A stretch of 64,000 bases of DNA from Kocuria soli (lineage in GTDB: Bacteria > Actinomycetota > Actinomycetes > Actinomycetales > Micrococcaceae). Below, in pieces: positions 54,648 to 63,320 of this stretch. The DNA is taken from contig NZ_RKMF01000007.1 of the NCBI RefSeq assembly GCF_003797835.1, positions 1 through 64,000 on the forward strand, in the 5' to 3' direction. A model generated the notes under the pieces. It was not told where the DNA came from, searched no databases, and worked only from the letters and a program-made list of their open reading frames with translations. Position numbers and translations under genes: made by a program. Each line of letters opens with the position of its first letter. Position 1 is the first letter of the stretch.

Positions 54648-55705
54648 CGCCGACCGAACCCACCGACTCGACCCCGACCGAACCGAACCCGACCGACCAG
54701 ACCGAAGCCGACCCGACGGCCGAAGCCGAGGTTGCCTTCGAGCGTGAACTGCTCGAGGCGCAGTGGCTGCTGCCCACGCTCGGACCGGGCGTGACCGGCA
54801 CGGGGGTGGCCATGGAAGCCGTGATCCGGGGCCTGGAAGTCCTGGCCCGGCAACGGGTCGAGGAGCACCTGGACCGTCCGGGGGCCGTCCGCGCGGTGCG
54901 ATTCCCACCGGTCAACGGGCGCTCGATGCTGGAACGCACCGACTACGTGGCCAGCTTCCCCCAGCTGCTCGGCACGATCGACGTCTTCACCGGTGACACG
55001 AAGGCCCACCGGAGACTCCTGGCGGACCGGGAAGCGGGGCTGCCCTGGGACGGGCACCTCCACACCAGCGACTACGCGCTGGTACCCGCGGCCTGCCACC
55101 CGCTCTATGCGTGGCTGTCGATGACCGGGAACACCGCTCCCGCGCACGGTGAGCCCAACGGCGACGGTGGGGGGCAGCCGGAGACCCGGGCGGTTGTCGA
55201 CGGCACCGTCTGGGCGCTCACGGGCGATTGCTTCCGCAACGAACCCTCGCCGGACCCGATGCGGCTGGTGAGCTTCCGCATGCTCGAGTTCGTCCTCCTC
55301 GGAACCCCGGAGCAGGCTCTGGCCCATCGGGGCGCCATGCTCGAGCTGGGCTCGCAGCTGCTGCGTGACCTCGGCCTGACCGTGAGCGTGGAAGGGGCCA
55401 ACGATCCCTTCTTCGGCCGAGCCGGGGTCATGCTGGCCAAGGGCCAACGGGCGGCGGAACTCAAGTTCGAGATCACCACCCAGGTCTACGCGGGGCGGGA
55501 CACCGCGATCGCTTCCGGCAACTGCCACGAGGAGCACTTCGGTGCGGAGTTCGGGTTGGCCACGGACGACGGCGCCGTCGCCCACTCCGCCTGCTTCGGG
55601 TTCGGCCTCGAGCGGATCGCCCTGGCCCTGGCCCGCAGGCACGGCACGGACCTGACCACCTGGCCCGCGCGGACTCGCGACCTGCTGGGATTGGAACAGG
55701 CGTGA
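54644..55705 (+). CDS. Amino acid:[carrier protein] ligase (SerRS-like)
   Basis: A 353-residue homologue of the class II synthetase-like ligases that activate an amino acid, mainly glycine or alanine in studied cases, and load it on the phosphopantetheine of a carrier protein instead of tRNA. Class II motif 2 is CFRNEPS and motif 3 is GFGLERIALALARRHG. Candidate zinc ligands C151, E200 and C317 match the two-Cys, one-Glu site of that family. The tRNA-binding coiled coil of SerRS is absent. It starts with a Thr/Pro/Asp-rich arm of about 30 residues. The start overlaps the dehydrogenase stop (ATGA). Confidence 0.9.
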   Translation: MTPTEPTDSTPTEPNPTDQTEADPTAEAEVAFERELLEAQWLLPTLGPGVTGTGVAMEAVIRGLEVLARQRVEEHLDRPGAVRAVRFPPVNGRSMLERTDYVASFPQLLGTIDVFTGDTKAHRRLLADREAGLPWDGHLHTSDYALVPAACHPLYAWLSMTGNTAPAHGEPNGDGGGQPETRAVVDGTVWALTGDCFRNEPSPDPMRLVSFRMLEFVLLGTPEQALAHRGAMLELGSQLLRDLGLTVSVEGANDPFFGRAGVMLAKGQRAAELKFEITTQVYAGRDTAIASGNCHEEHFGAEFGLATDDGAVAHSACFGFGLERIALALARRHGTDLTTWPARTRDLLGLEQA

Positions 55706-56739
55706 CGGGCACGGACACGGGATCGACGGCGGGCCCCGCCCGCGCCGTCGACGGGACCGGGGCAACGGCCCCGGTCACGGTGTCCGCCCCCGGACTCACG
55801 CCGGAGGGCTTCTCGCGGCATACCCTCCACGGGGACGAGTCCGTGTGGTCCAACACCAACTGCTACCTGGACGTGTGGATCGAGCTGCTGCACGGTCTGG
55901 GGCGCCGCCCCGAACCGCTGTTCGCGGCGGCGGTTGCGGCGGACACCCAGGTCGAACAGTTCGAGTTCCTCAAGACCGACCACCGGGACCTGGAGGAGGT
56001 TCACGGCATCCGGGTCGGGGAGTACGACGTGTGGACCACCCTGGTCGATCACGTTCGCACCCAGATGCAGGCCGGGAACCTCATGATCGTGGAGGCGGAC
56101 GCTCACTGGCTTCCCGACACCCGCGGGGTGTCCTACGGGCTGGAGCACACCAAGACCTCGATCGTCCCGCTGCACCTGGACGTGACGGCGCAGCACCTGG
56201 TCTACCTGCACAACGAGGGACTGCACGAACTCCGGGGTGAGGACTTCGACTTCGTCTTGGGGGAGCGCCGCAGCGAGGGGATCGTGCCCGCGCCCTACGT
56301 CGAACTCGTGCGGCTGGACCGCTTGGTCCCGGCGGACGACTCGCGTGCGCGCGAGGACACCATGCGACTGCTGGCCCACCACGCAGGCCGCGCCCCGGAC
56401 CACAACCCGGCTCTGGCGCTCATGGACGTCCTGCGCTCCCGCTTCGACTGGCTCCAGGGCGCGGGCATGGACGGATATCACGCCCTGTGCTTCGAAACCA
56501 CCCGCCAACTGGGCGTGGTGGCCCTCCTGGCCGCCGCCGCCGTGCGATTCAGCCAGGTGCCCGAACTGCAGTCGGCCGCAGATTCCTGGGAGACCGTCAG
56601 CAGGGAGGCCAAGGCCCTCCAGTTCCAGCTGGCTCGCGTGGCCCGCGGACGTACGTCCAAGTCGCTGGAATCCACCATGACCACGATCACCGATCAGTGG
56701 GACGACGCAGCGGCCACGTTGCGCCGCTGGGCCGGCTGA
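55702..56739 (+). CDS. DUF1839 family protein
   Basis: A 345-residue protein of a family usually encoded beside amino acid:[carrier protein] ligases. The most conserved element is WSNTNCYLDVWIELLHGLG with Cys54, followed by DTQVEQFEFLKTDHRDLEEV and LEHTKTSIVPLHLD. The Cys at the start of a helix recalls papain-like or BtrH-like acyltransferases, which release aminoacyl groups from carrier proteins. That resemblance is my inference from pattern only. The start (GTG) overlaps the ligase stop, and the GH2-type gene follows after one base. Confidence 0.82.
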   Translation: MTGTDTGSTAGPARAVDGTGATAPVTVSAPGLTPEGFSRHTLHGDESVWSNTNCYLDVWIELLHGLGRRPEPLFAAAVAADTQVEQFEFLKTDHRDLEEVHGIRVGEYDVWTTLVDHVRTQMQAGNLMIVEADAHWLPDTRGVSYGLEHTKTSIVPLHLDVTAQHLVYLHNEGLHELRGEDFDFVLGERRSEGIVPAPYVELVRLDRLVPADDSRAREDTMRLLAHHAGRAPDHNPALALMDVLRSRFDWLQGAGMDGYHALCFETTRQLGVVALLAAAAVRFSQVPELQSAADSWETVSREAKALQFQLARVARGRTSKSLESTMTTITDQWDDAAATLRRWAG

Positions 56740-56740
56740 C

Positions 56741-59527
56741 ATGCTCACGGGTACCGACCACATTCGTGATCACCTGCCGCGGGACGGTTGGTACCTGTAC
56801 CGGACTGCCCCCGGGGCGGTTTCCTGGCGAGGGGACCTGAACTGGGACACGCGGTCCGCGCCCGCGCAACCGCCCGCCTCCCAGGTCCGGGGTGACTCCG
56901 TTGCGCTTTCTGCCGCCCCCGAATCGGACGACGACGCCGTGGAAGGGGAGCACGGGAGGCTCGCCGACCGGGTGGCCGCCGCCGCGGATCATGTTCTGGC
57001 GGCGACCGTGCCCGGAACCGCGGCCGGTGCCTGGCGGGACGCTGAGCTCCCGTCCGCCACGTTCCAGGCGGATGCGCACGACTGGTGGTGGACGACCACC
57101 GTGAACCTTCCACAGGACCCACAGGACCCACAGGACCCACTGGATCCGCAGGACTCGCAGGACCCACAGGAGTCACCGGGCCAACGGGCCTACCGGTTGG
57201 AACTGCGGGGCGTGGCCACCGTGAGCGAGGTCTTCTGGGACGGCCGCCGCGTGGCGGCATCGGTCTCGGGCCTGGACGACATCGTGGCCAATCTGACCGC
57301 GCGACCCGGTGAGCACGAACTGGCCATCGTGTGCCGCGCGCTCGAACTGGTCCCCGTGCCTCGAAAGCCGCGCCCCCGATGGCGCTCGACCCTGGTCTCA
57401 GACTCCTCCCTCCGCTGGCGTCGGACGCCGCTGATCGGGCGTATCCCGTGGGCCGGGACAGCCGTCGTCGTGGGCCCGTGGGGAGAATCCTCCCTGCGCG
57501 CTGTGCCCCACCACGGGGTGTCCGTGACCGCGGTCCGAACTGAGCTGAGCGAAACCGACGGCGGCCCGGCCACGGTGCACGTCGACCTCACCGCCGACCG
57601 GGCCACGACACTCACCGTGCGGTGTGCGGGGGCGGAGCACACGGCCACGCTCGCGGCCGGGCAGCACCGAGTGGCCCTGGAGGTCCGGGGCCCCGCACTG
57701 TGGTGGCCAGCGACCCACGGAACCCCCACCCTGCACGACCTCGAGGTTCAGGCCGGCGGACAACTCGTGGAACGCCGACGGGTGGGCTTCCGCCAGATCC
57801 GGGCGCGCACGGACCACGGCGGTTTCACCCTGGAGGTCAACGGGACCCGTGTCTTCGTTCGCGGAGCGGTCTGGACGCCCGTCGACGCCCTGACCCTCGG
57901 GGACGACCCCGCCGAGATCGACCGGACCGTGCGCGCCATGCGAGCTGCGGGCGCAAACCTCCTGCGCATCTCCGGCACCCACGCATGGGAGGCCGAGGCC
58001 TTCTACCGTGCCTGCGACCGCCACGGACTCCTGGTCTGGCACGATGCGATGCTGGCCACCCTGGATCCACCCTCCGAACCGTCCTGGTTGGCGTTGGTCG
58101 AAGACGAGCTGCGCACCTGGCTGCCGCGACTCGGGGCGCACCCGTGCGTGGCCGTGTTCTCCGGCGGCAACGAGGTCCTCCAACAACCCGTCCTGTGGGG
58201 ACGCGACCTCTCCCAGCTCCCGATTCCGGTGATCGATGACCTGATCCCTCGATTGACGGCGGAGCTTGCACCGCAGGTGGTCCACGTGAGCAGCACACCG
58301 TGTGGCGGTGAGCCGCCGATTCGGCCGGACCGCGGAATCTCGCACTGGTTCGGGGTGGGGGCCTACCGCAGGCCTCTGAGCGACGTCCGGACCTGTGGCG
58401 TGCGCTTCGCGGCGGAAGCCTTGGCCTTCGGGGTGCCCCCGGCGCCTTCGGAGATCACACGGTTCTTCGGCACCGGGACGGCCGACTCTGACGACTCGGT
58501 TGCGGCGGACTGGCGGTCCGCGGCCGCTCGGGACCCCGGCGCCGCATGGGACTTCGAGGACACGAGCGTCCACTACGCCCGCCGGTGGATCGAACCCGGG
58601 ATGGAGGCTGACACCGGGGCAGCCGGTGCCGAGTCCTCCACCCCGCCGGTCAGGCTGTCGGACACCGGCAATTCCGACGGCGTGTGGTCCGCTCTGTCCC
58701 GGGATACCCAACTGCACGCGGAACGTGCCGCGGTAGCCCAAGCGGTCGAACACACGCTGACCGACCTGCGCCGCGGGGACTCCGGGTGCGACGGGGTCAT
58801 CGTGTTGGCCTCCAGGGACCTCACTCCGGGAGCCGGATGGGGTCTGCTGGACTCCACGGGCCGACCCAAGGCCACGTGGTACGCCATGCGCAGGGCCTGT
58901 GCGGAGACCGCCGTGACACTAATCGACGACGGTCTGTCCGGATTGCACGTTCACGTGCACCACGACCAACCGGTCGTCCTCACGGGCAGGCTGTATGTGA
59001 GAACATGGACAGTGCATCAAAACCCGGGTCCACAAGCGGAATTGTCCGTTGAACTGACGGGTCCGGGGGAGTTGGTGTACCCCGTCGAAAAGCTCCTCGG
59101 CGGATTCCTGGACCTCGACCACGCCTGGGGGTTCGGCGACCGGCAGTGGGAAGCCCTGGAGGTCGAGCTGGTCCCGGACGATTCATCGAAGGCCCAGCCG
59201 CAGGTCGTCGAATCGCTGCGGGCGGTACGTCTTCTCGGGGGCGGTCACCGGCACGCGCTCGCCGACCTCCGGGAAGGTCAGGGGCTGGAACGGCGAACCG
59301 TCGACGCGGCACACACGGACGGCGTTCACGACTCGATCGGGCCCACTACCGTGGAACTGACGGCGGGACGGGCGGCTGCCGCAGTCGCCGTCGATCCGGG
59401 GCCGGGGTTGGTCCCGGACGACGACTTCATGGACATGGCACCGGGCGGACGACGGATCCTCACCGTCCGACCGGTGCAGCACTGGCCCGCTTCGGCGTAC
59501 TTTTCAAGGAGAGACGGGAATGATTGA
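56741..59527 (+). CDS. GH2-type glycosidase (beta-mannosidase-like)
   Basis: A 928-residue protein with the layout of glycoside hydrolase family 2: a galactose-binding-like N-terminal domain, an immunoglobulin-like domain ([18 protein letters not shown]) and a TIM barrel. A candidate acid/base E478 lies in [10 protein letters not shown] candidate nucleophile E559 lies in [14 protein letters not shown], matching the beta-mannosidase nucleophile region. There is no signal peptide, so it appears cytoplasmic. The N-terminal domain contains a Pro-Gln-Asp repeat inserted near residues 124-144. It is the fifth coupled gene of the operon, and overlaps the next start by 8 nt. Confidence 0.82.
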   Translation: MLTGTDHIRDHLPRDGWYLYRTAPGAVSWRGDLNWDTRSAPAQPPASQVRGDSVALSAAPESDDDAVEGEHGRLADRVAAAADHVLAATVPGTAAGAWRDAELPSATFQADAHDWWWTTTVNLPQDPQDPQDPLDPQDSQDPQESPGQRAYRLELRGVATVSEVFWDGRRVAASVSGLDDIVANLTARPGEHELAIVCRALELVPVPRKPRPRWRSTLVSDSSLRWRRTPLIGRIPWAGTAVVVGPWGESSLRAVPHHGVSVTAVRTELSETDGGPATVHVDLTADRATTLTVRCAGAEHTATLAAGQHRVALEVRGPALWWPATHGTPTLHDLEVQAGGQLVERRRVGFRQIRARTDHGGFTLEVNGTRVFVRGAVWTPVDALTLGDDPAEIDRTVRAMRAAGANLLRISGTHAWEAEAFYRACDRHGLLVWHDAMLATLDPPSEPSWLALVEDELRTWLPRLGAHPCVAVFSGGNEVLQQPVLWGRDLSQLPIPVIDDLIPRLTAELAPQVVHVSSTPCGGEPPIRPDRGISHWFGVGAYRRPLSDVRTCGVRFAAEALAFGVPPAPSEITRFFGTGTADSDDSVAADWRSAAARDPGAAWDFEDTSVHYARRWIEPGMEADTGAAGAESSTPPVRLSDTGNSDGVWSALSRDTQLHAERAAVAQAVEHTLTDLRRGDSGCDGVIVLASRDLTPGAGWGLLDSTGRPKATWYAMRRACAETAVTLIDDGLSGLHVHVHHDQPVVLTGRLYVRTWTVHQNPGPQAELSVELTGPGELVYPVEKLLGGFLDLDHAWGFGDRQWEALEVELVPDDSSKAQPQVVESLRAVRLLGGGHRHALADLREGQGLERRTVDAAHTDGVHDSIGPTTVELTAGRAAAAVAVDPGPGLVPDDDFMDMAPGGRRILTVRPVQHWPASAYFSRRDGND
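57110..57172 (+). repeat. Seven 9-bp tandem repeats inside the GH2 gene
   Basis: Units close to CCACAGGAC, encoding Pro-Gln-Asp-type tripeptides. The first three copies are identical and later ones diverge. The repeat is in frame and probably length-variable. Confidence 0.8.
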
Positions 59528-61307
59528 GGGCGAACCGACCTGGATCGGAGCCGATGCCTCGGCGGTCCTGGCCTGGATCCACACCCCTGAAGACGCCACC
59601 AGCCGCGGCATCGTGGTGGTGGCACCCCCCGCGGGTCGGGAGCTGATGCTGTCCGAACTGACGGTACGGCGCCTGTGCATCCTTCTGGCCAGGCAGGGGT
59701 ATACGGCCGTGCGCTTCGGGTGGCGCGGCAGCAAGGACTCCCAGTTGCTCTCCGCCACCGACGACGCCGTGGTCGCCTGGCAGCAGGACCTCGCCGCCGT
59801 GGTGGAAGCGACCCAGGGCCTGCTCGGTGCCGATGACCTTCCCGTGGACGCCATCGGTTACCGGACCGGGGCCGCCGTCGTCGGTTCCGTGGCCGAGCGG
59901 TTCCGCACCGTGGTGTCTTGGGAACCGCTGTCCGGACAGGCCTTCGTTCGTCAGTGGTCCCGGTTGCGCGGCACCGTCGCGGGACACGTTCCGGCGTCCG
60001 AGGGACTGATCGACCTGCTCGGCATGGCCCTCACGCAGGAACAGACCGATCAGTTCTCGGCCCTGCCTGCGCCCCGTCCCGGCGACGACAACGGATCCAC
60101 CCCGGTGGTGGAGGTCAAGGAGGCGGACCGGCGCCGCGCCAAGGCGATGTACGCAGTCGAGCCCTTCGACCTGCGCCTGCACGACGACGTCTTCCGAACG
60201 GTCATCGATGCCCTGCCAGGCGGCGATCCGCAACCCGTGGCCGCGCGTCTTGCCACGGTCCGCGAGAACACCTGGACGGACTCCGCGGGCAACCGACTCA
60301 ACGAACGGATCGTGGAGATCGGCCCCGAGCGTCGGATCGGCGTGGTGACCTGGCGCGACCAGGAGGGTGCTCCGGGGAAGTTCCACGGAGCGCACGGGGT
60401 ACTGGTATCCGGGGGCGGGCCCGACGGCCGCGTGGGCAGCGGCGAGTGGCCCATGATCGCCCGGGAACTGGCCGCCGACGGGATCGTGACCCTACGCGTG
60501 GACCGCCCGCTGGTGGGGGACTCGACCCCGGTGGACGCGCTACGGGCCACCAACAGCTACACGTTGCGCAGTGCCCTCAGTTTCCGGGAGTCCCTGGACT
60601 GGTTGCGGGCCAACGGCTGCGGACGCGTCAGCGCCGCCCTGCTGTGCGCGTCAGCCTGGGCGGCCTGCCTGGGGGAGTTGCACGACGGCGCGGCGGTGGA
60701 CGCGGAAACCATCGTGCTCGTGGGTCACTCCGAGTGGAAGATGGACCAACAACTCTGGGCCGAGGCCCGCGAGTTCTACAACGCGGACGCCTCGCGAGAC
60801 GCCCCCGCGAGGTCGAACCGCGCGGCCCGCAGCGAACCCGCCCTGCGTCTGCCCGACCCCACGTTCCGACCCGGGCTCGTGGGTCTGCTGGATCGAGCGG
60901 CATGGGCCCGCGAGGTGTTCCGGGTGGGTGGGGTGCGCGAACTCAAACGACGGGCCCGGGAAGCGGCCGTCGTGGCCGTGCGGACCCGAATGCCTTACGT
61001 CCTGTGGCGGGTGGCCGGCCGGCTCGGTGTCATGGAGACCCCGGAACGCGTGTTGGAACCCATGACCAGGCACGCGCGGGTGGTGGTTCTCAACGGCCCG
61101 GACGATCTGCCGAGGTGGGTGGAGACCCGTGCCGACCGGGCCGTCGAGCGGCTGGCCGCAGCGGGCCGGGACATCACGGCGATTGCCTCAGACCGCTTGG
61201 ACCACTCCGTGATCACGGCCACCGGGTGCCGCACGGTGCTGGACACACTTCGGCAGCAACTGGTCACTCGGGAGGCCCCCAAACGCCCGTCCGCGGCCGG
61301 GTCATGA
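59520..61307 (+). CDS. Tandem alpha/beta-hydrolase-fold protein A
   Basis: A 595-residue protein with two alpha/beta-hydrolase-like halves. The first (about residues 1-260) has RGIVVVAPPAGRELMLSELT and FGWRGSKDS, but its nucleophile elbow reads GYRTGA with arginine (R115) where serine is expected. The second (about residues 265-560) has LRVDRPLVGDST and an elbow reading LLCASAW with Cys376. It resembles exosortase-associated hydrolases, which also have Cys there. The ATG overlaps the GH2 stop by 8 nt and has AAGGAG upstream. Thioester hydrolysis or acyl transfer on the carrier protein is plausible but inferred. Confidence 0.75.
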   Translation: MIEGEPTWIGADASAVLAWIHTPEDATSRGIVVVAPPAGRELMLSELTVRRLCILLARQGYTAVRFGWRGSKDSQLLSATDDAVVAWQQDLAAVVEATQGLLGADDLPVDAIGYRTGAAVVGSVAERFRTVVSWEPLSGQAFVRQWSRLRGTVAGHVPASEGLIDLLGMALTQEQTDQFSALPAPRPGDDNGSTPVVEVKEADRRRAKAMYAVEPFDLRLHDDVFRTVIDALPGGDPQPVAARLATVRENTWTDSAGNRLNERIVEIGPERRIGVVTWRDQEGAPGKFHGAHGVLVSGGGPDGRVGSGEWPMIARELAADGIVTLRVDRPLVGDSTPVDALRATNSYTLRSALSFRESLDWLRANGCGRVSAALLCASAWAACLGELHDGAAVDAETIVLVGHSEWKMDQQLWAEAREFYNADASRDAPARSNRAARSEPALRLPDPTFRPGLVGLLDRAAWAREVFRVGGVRELKRRAREAAVVAVRTRMPYVLWRVAGRLGVMETPERVLEPMTRHARVVVLNGPDDLPRWVETRADRAVERLAAAGRDITAIASDRLDHSVITATGCRTVLDTLRQQLVTREAPKRPSAAGS

Positions 61308-61337
61308 TCGGGACGTGACGTGAAGGGGGAACGGACG

Positions 61338-63317
61338 ATGTCGTCCACGACGGAGAACAGGACCAGCGGTCCGATTCCGACCTGGGTCCGGGTGCCGGAG
61401 ACCGCAGCCCAACGCGACACTGGGGAGGGTCTCGCCCCGACCACGACGCGACGGGACGCGCAGACCGTGGAAGGTCGCGACGTCGCAACGGGCCCCGTGC
61501 TCCACGGGGTTCTCGAAGCCCCTACGACCGCCCAGATGACCGTGTCCGGCTCCGAATCCGATTTCGCGGGGCCGCACGGGGTCACGGGGCGGGGAGGGGC
61601 CCGTTTCGCGGTGCTGCTCGTTCACCCCGTCGGACGGGAGCACGTGGTGAGCCTGCGCGCCGTCGTGGCGCTGAGTCATGAGCTGGCGATGCGCGGTGCT
61701 CTGGTGCTGCGTATCGCCCTGCGAGGCACGGGAGATTCCTCCGCGGCCCCGGAGGACTTGGCGGCGGCGTGGGCGGCGGACGTGCAGGCCGGGTTGGCAG
61801 AACTCGCCGCACGGAGTCCCGGCCTGCCCCTCACGGCGGTGGGTCTGCGAATGGGTGCCGCTGCGCTGTCCACCGCCCTCGTCCGCGAAGCCCCGTCGGC
61901 CGTGCGCCCGCAGCGGGTGATCCTGTGGGAGCCAGTGGGCGGTCGCGCATACCTGCGCAGGGCCGCCGCGCTCCGGCGGATGAGCCTGGACCGGGAGACG
62001 GTCGAGGCGGATCGTGGAACGGAGACCGCCGGCGAGCTGTACTCACCCGCCCAGGCCGCGTCCCTCAAACGTCTGGCGGACCCCGCGCGGGCCTCCCTTC
62101 CGACCGGTTGGCGCATCCACGTGGAATCCGATCCCGAATCGGCCGAGCTGCTGTACCAGGTCTCGAGCGAGTTCGCCCGGGTGCCCCGGACCACCGTCAA
62201 GGCCATCGCCGACGAACTGGCCACGTCCGTCGCACCCCGTTCGAGCGGCTCGGACGATCCGCACGGGTCGGACGGCGCGAACGGCGACGACGGCGCGAGA
62301 GGGTTGGACCTGGAACCCGTGAGCGTCGTCCGTAGCACCCATCAAGGCGTCGACATCACGGAGACCCTGGTGCGCACCACCGCCGGGCACCCGGGGATCC
62401 TCACTGAACCCGCGGATGCGACCCCGTTGCCCGCGGAGACCGCCGTCTTGATGGTGTCCGCAGCGGCGGAACCCGCCGACGGTCCCACAGGCCTGTGGAC
62501 CACCTGTGCGCGAGACCTCGCGGCCCACGGACTCACGGTACTGCGGTCGGACCGGCCGAGGTGCGGAGTGTCCACGGACCCGCTGGACGACGACCCGCCC
62601 GTGCCCTACGAGGACGCAGCGATCGATGCCGTCGCCGACGACGCCCACTGGCTCGCGGGACGGACGGGGCTGCCCGTCACGGGTGTGGGGCTGTGCGTCG
62701 GGGCCTGGCTGCTCCTGCGGACGGGGACCGGGGGGAACCTGTCCCGGGTCATCGCTTTCAACAACATCGCCTGGCGAACCGGCACGGCCTTCTACCAGCG
62801 GGTGTACCGGGAGATCGCGACCTGGGACGGTGCCCCCGCCGGTCTGGTCCCGGACGTGGTCCCGTCGGACTCCACGCTCAGCAGGGCCAAGAAGTCCGCT
62901 CGTCGTTTCCTGTCGGTGTCCAAGGCGCGGGTGGAGGCGAACGCCCCGGCCTGGCTGTGGCACGCCATCGGCCGCACCGGCATCGTCGATGCGCCGTCCG
63001 TCGTCCTGGCAGACCCCGCCATGCCACCCGCCGTGGACCTCATCCTCGGCCGGGAGGACCTGCAGCGCTTCGAACAGTTGCACGGCCCCTGGGCCCTGAG
63101 CCGGATGAAGGGTCGCATCACGGAACGCGGCGGGCGCGACGGCGTTACGGTCCCTGAGATCCTGCTCACCCCGCAGGCCGCCGGACCCCTGGAATCTCGC
63201 GCATCCGGCGTCGTCCTACGGTCTGTCCCCGAACTTGACCACGGGCTGCTGAGTGCCGTTGCAAGGGATGCCGTGCGTACCATCCTCCACGAGCTCCTTG
63301 TCCGAACACCTGACTGA
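61338..63317 (+). CDS. Tandem alpha/beta-hydrolase-fold protein B
   Basis: A 659-residue paralogue of the preceding gene. After a polar arm of about 75 residues, the first half shows ARFAVLLVHPVGREHVVSLR, LRIALRGTGDSS and an elbow GLRMGA with arginine (R171). The second half shows VLRSDRPRCGVST and an elbow GLCVGAW with Cys453. The Arg and Cys replacements thus recur in both paralogues, which argues for selection. The ATG at 61338 has AGGGGGAA 6 nt upstream. The gene lies 30 nt after its partner. Confidence 0.75.
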   Translation: MSSTTENRTSGPIPTWVRVPETAAQRDTGEGLAPTTTRRDAQTVEGRDVATGPVLHGVLEAPTTAQMTVSGSESDFAGPHGVTGRGGARFAVLLVHPVGREHVVSLRAVVALSHELAMRGALVLRIALRGTGDSSAAPEDLAAAWAADVQAGLAELAARSPGLPLTAVGLRMGAAALSTALVREAPSAVRPQRVILWEPVGGRAYLRRAAALRRMSLDRETVEADRGTETAGELYSPAQAASLKRLADPARASLPTGWRIHVESDPESAELLYQVSSEFARVPRTTVKAIADELATSVAPRSSGSDDPHGSDGANGDDGARGLDLEPVSVVRSTHQGVDITETLVRTTAGHPGILTEPADATPLPAETAVLMVSAAAEPADGPTGLWTTCARDLAAHGLTVLRSDRPRCGVSTDPLDDDPPVPYEDAAIDAVADDAHWLAGRTGLPVTGVGLCVGAWLLLRTGTGGNLSRVIAFNNIAWRTGTAFYQRVYREIATWDGAPAGLVPDVVPSDSTLSRAKKSARRFLSVSKARVEANAPAWLWHAIGRTGIVDAPSVVLADPAMPPAVDLILGREDLQRFEQLHGPWALSRMKGRITERGGRDGVTVPEILLTPQAAGPLESRASGVVLRSVPELDHGLLSAVARDAVRTILHELLVRTPD

Positions 63318-63320
63318 CGC

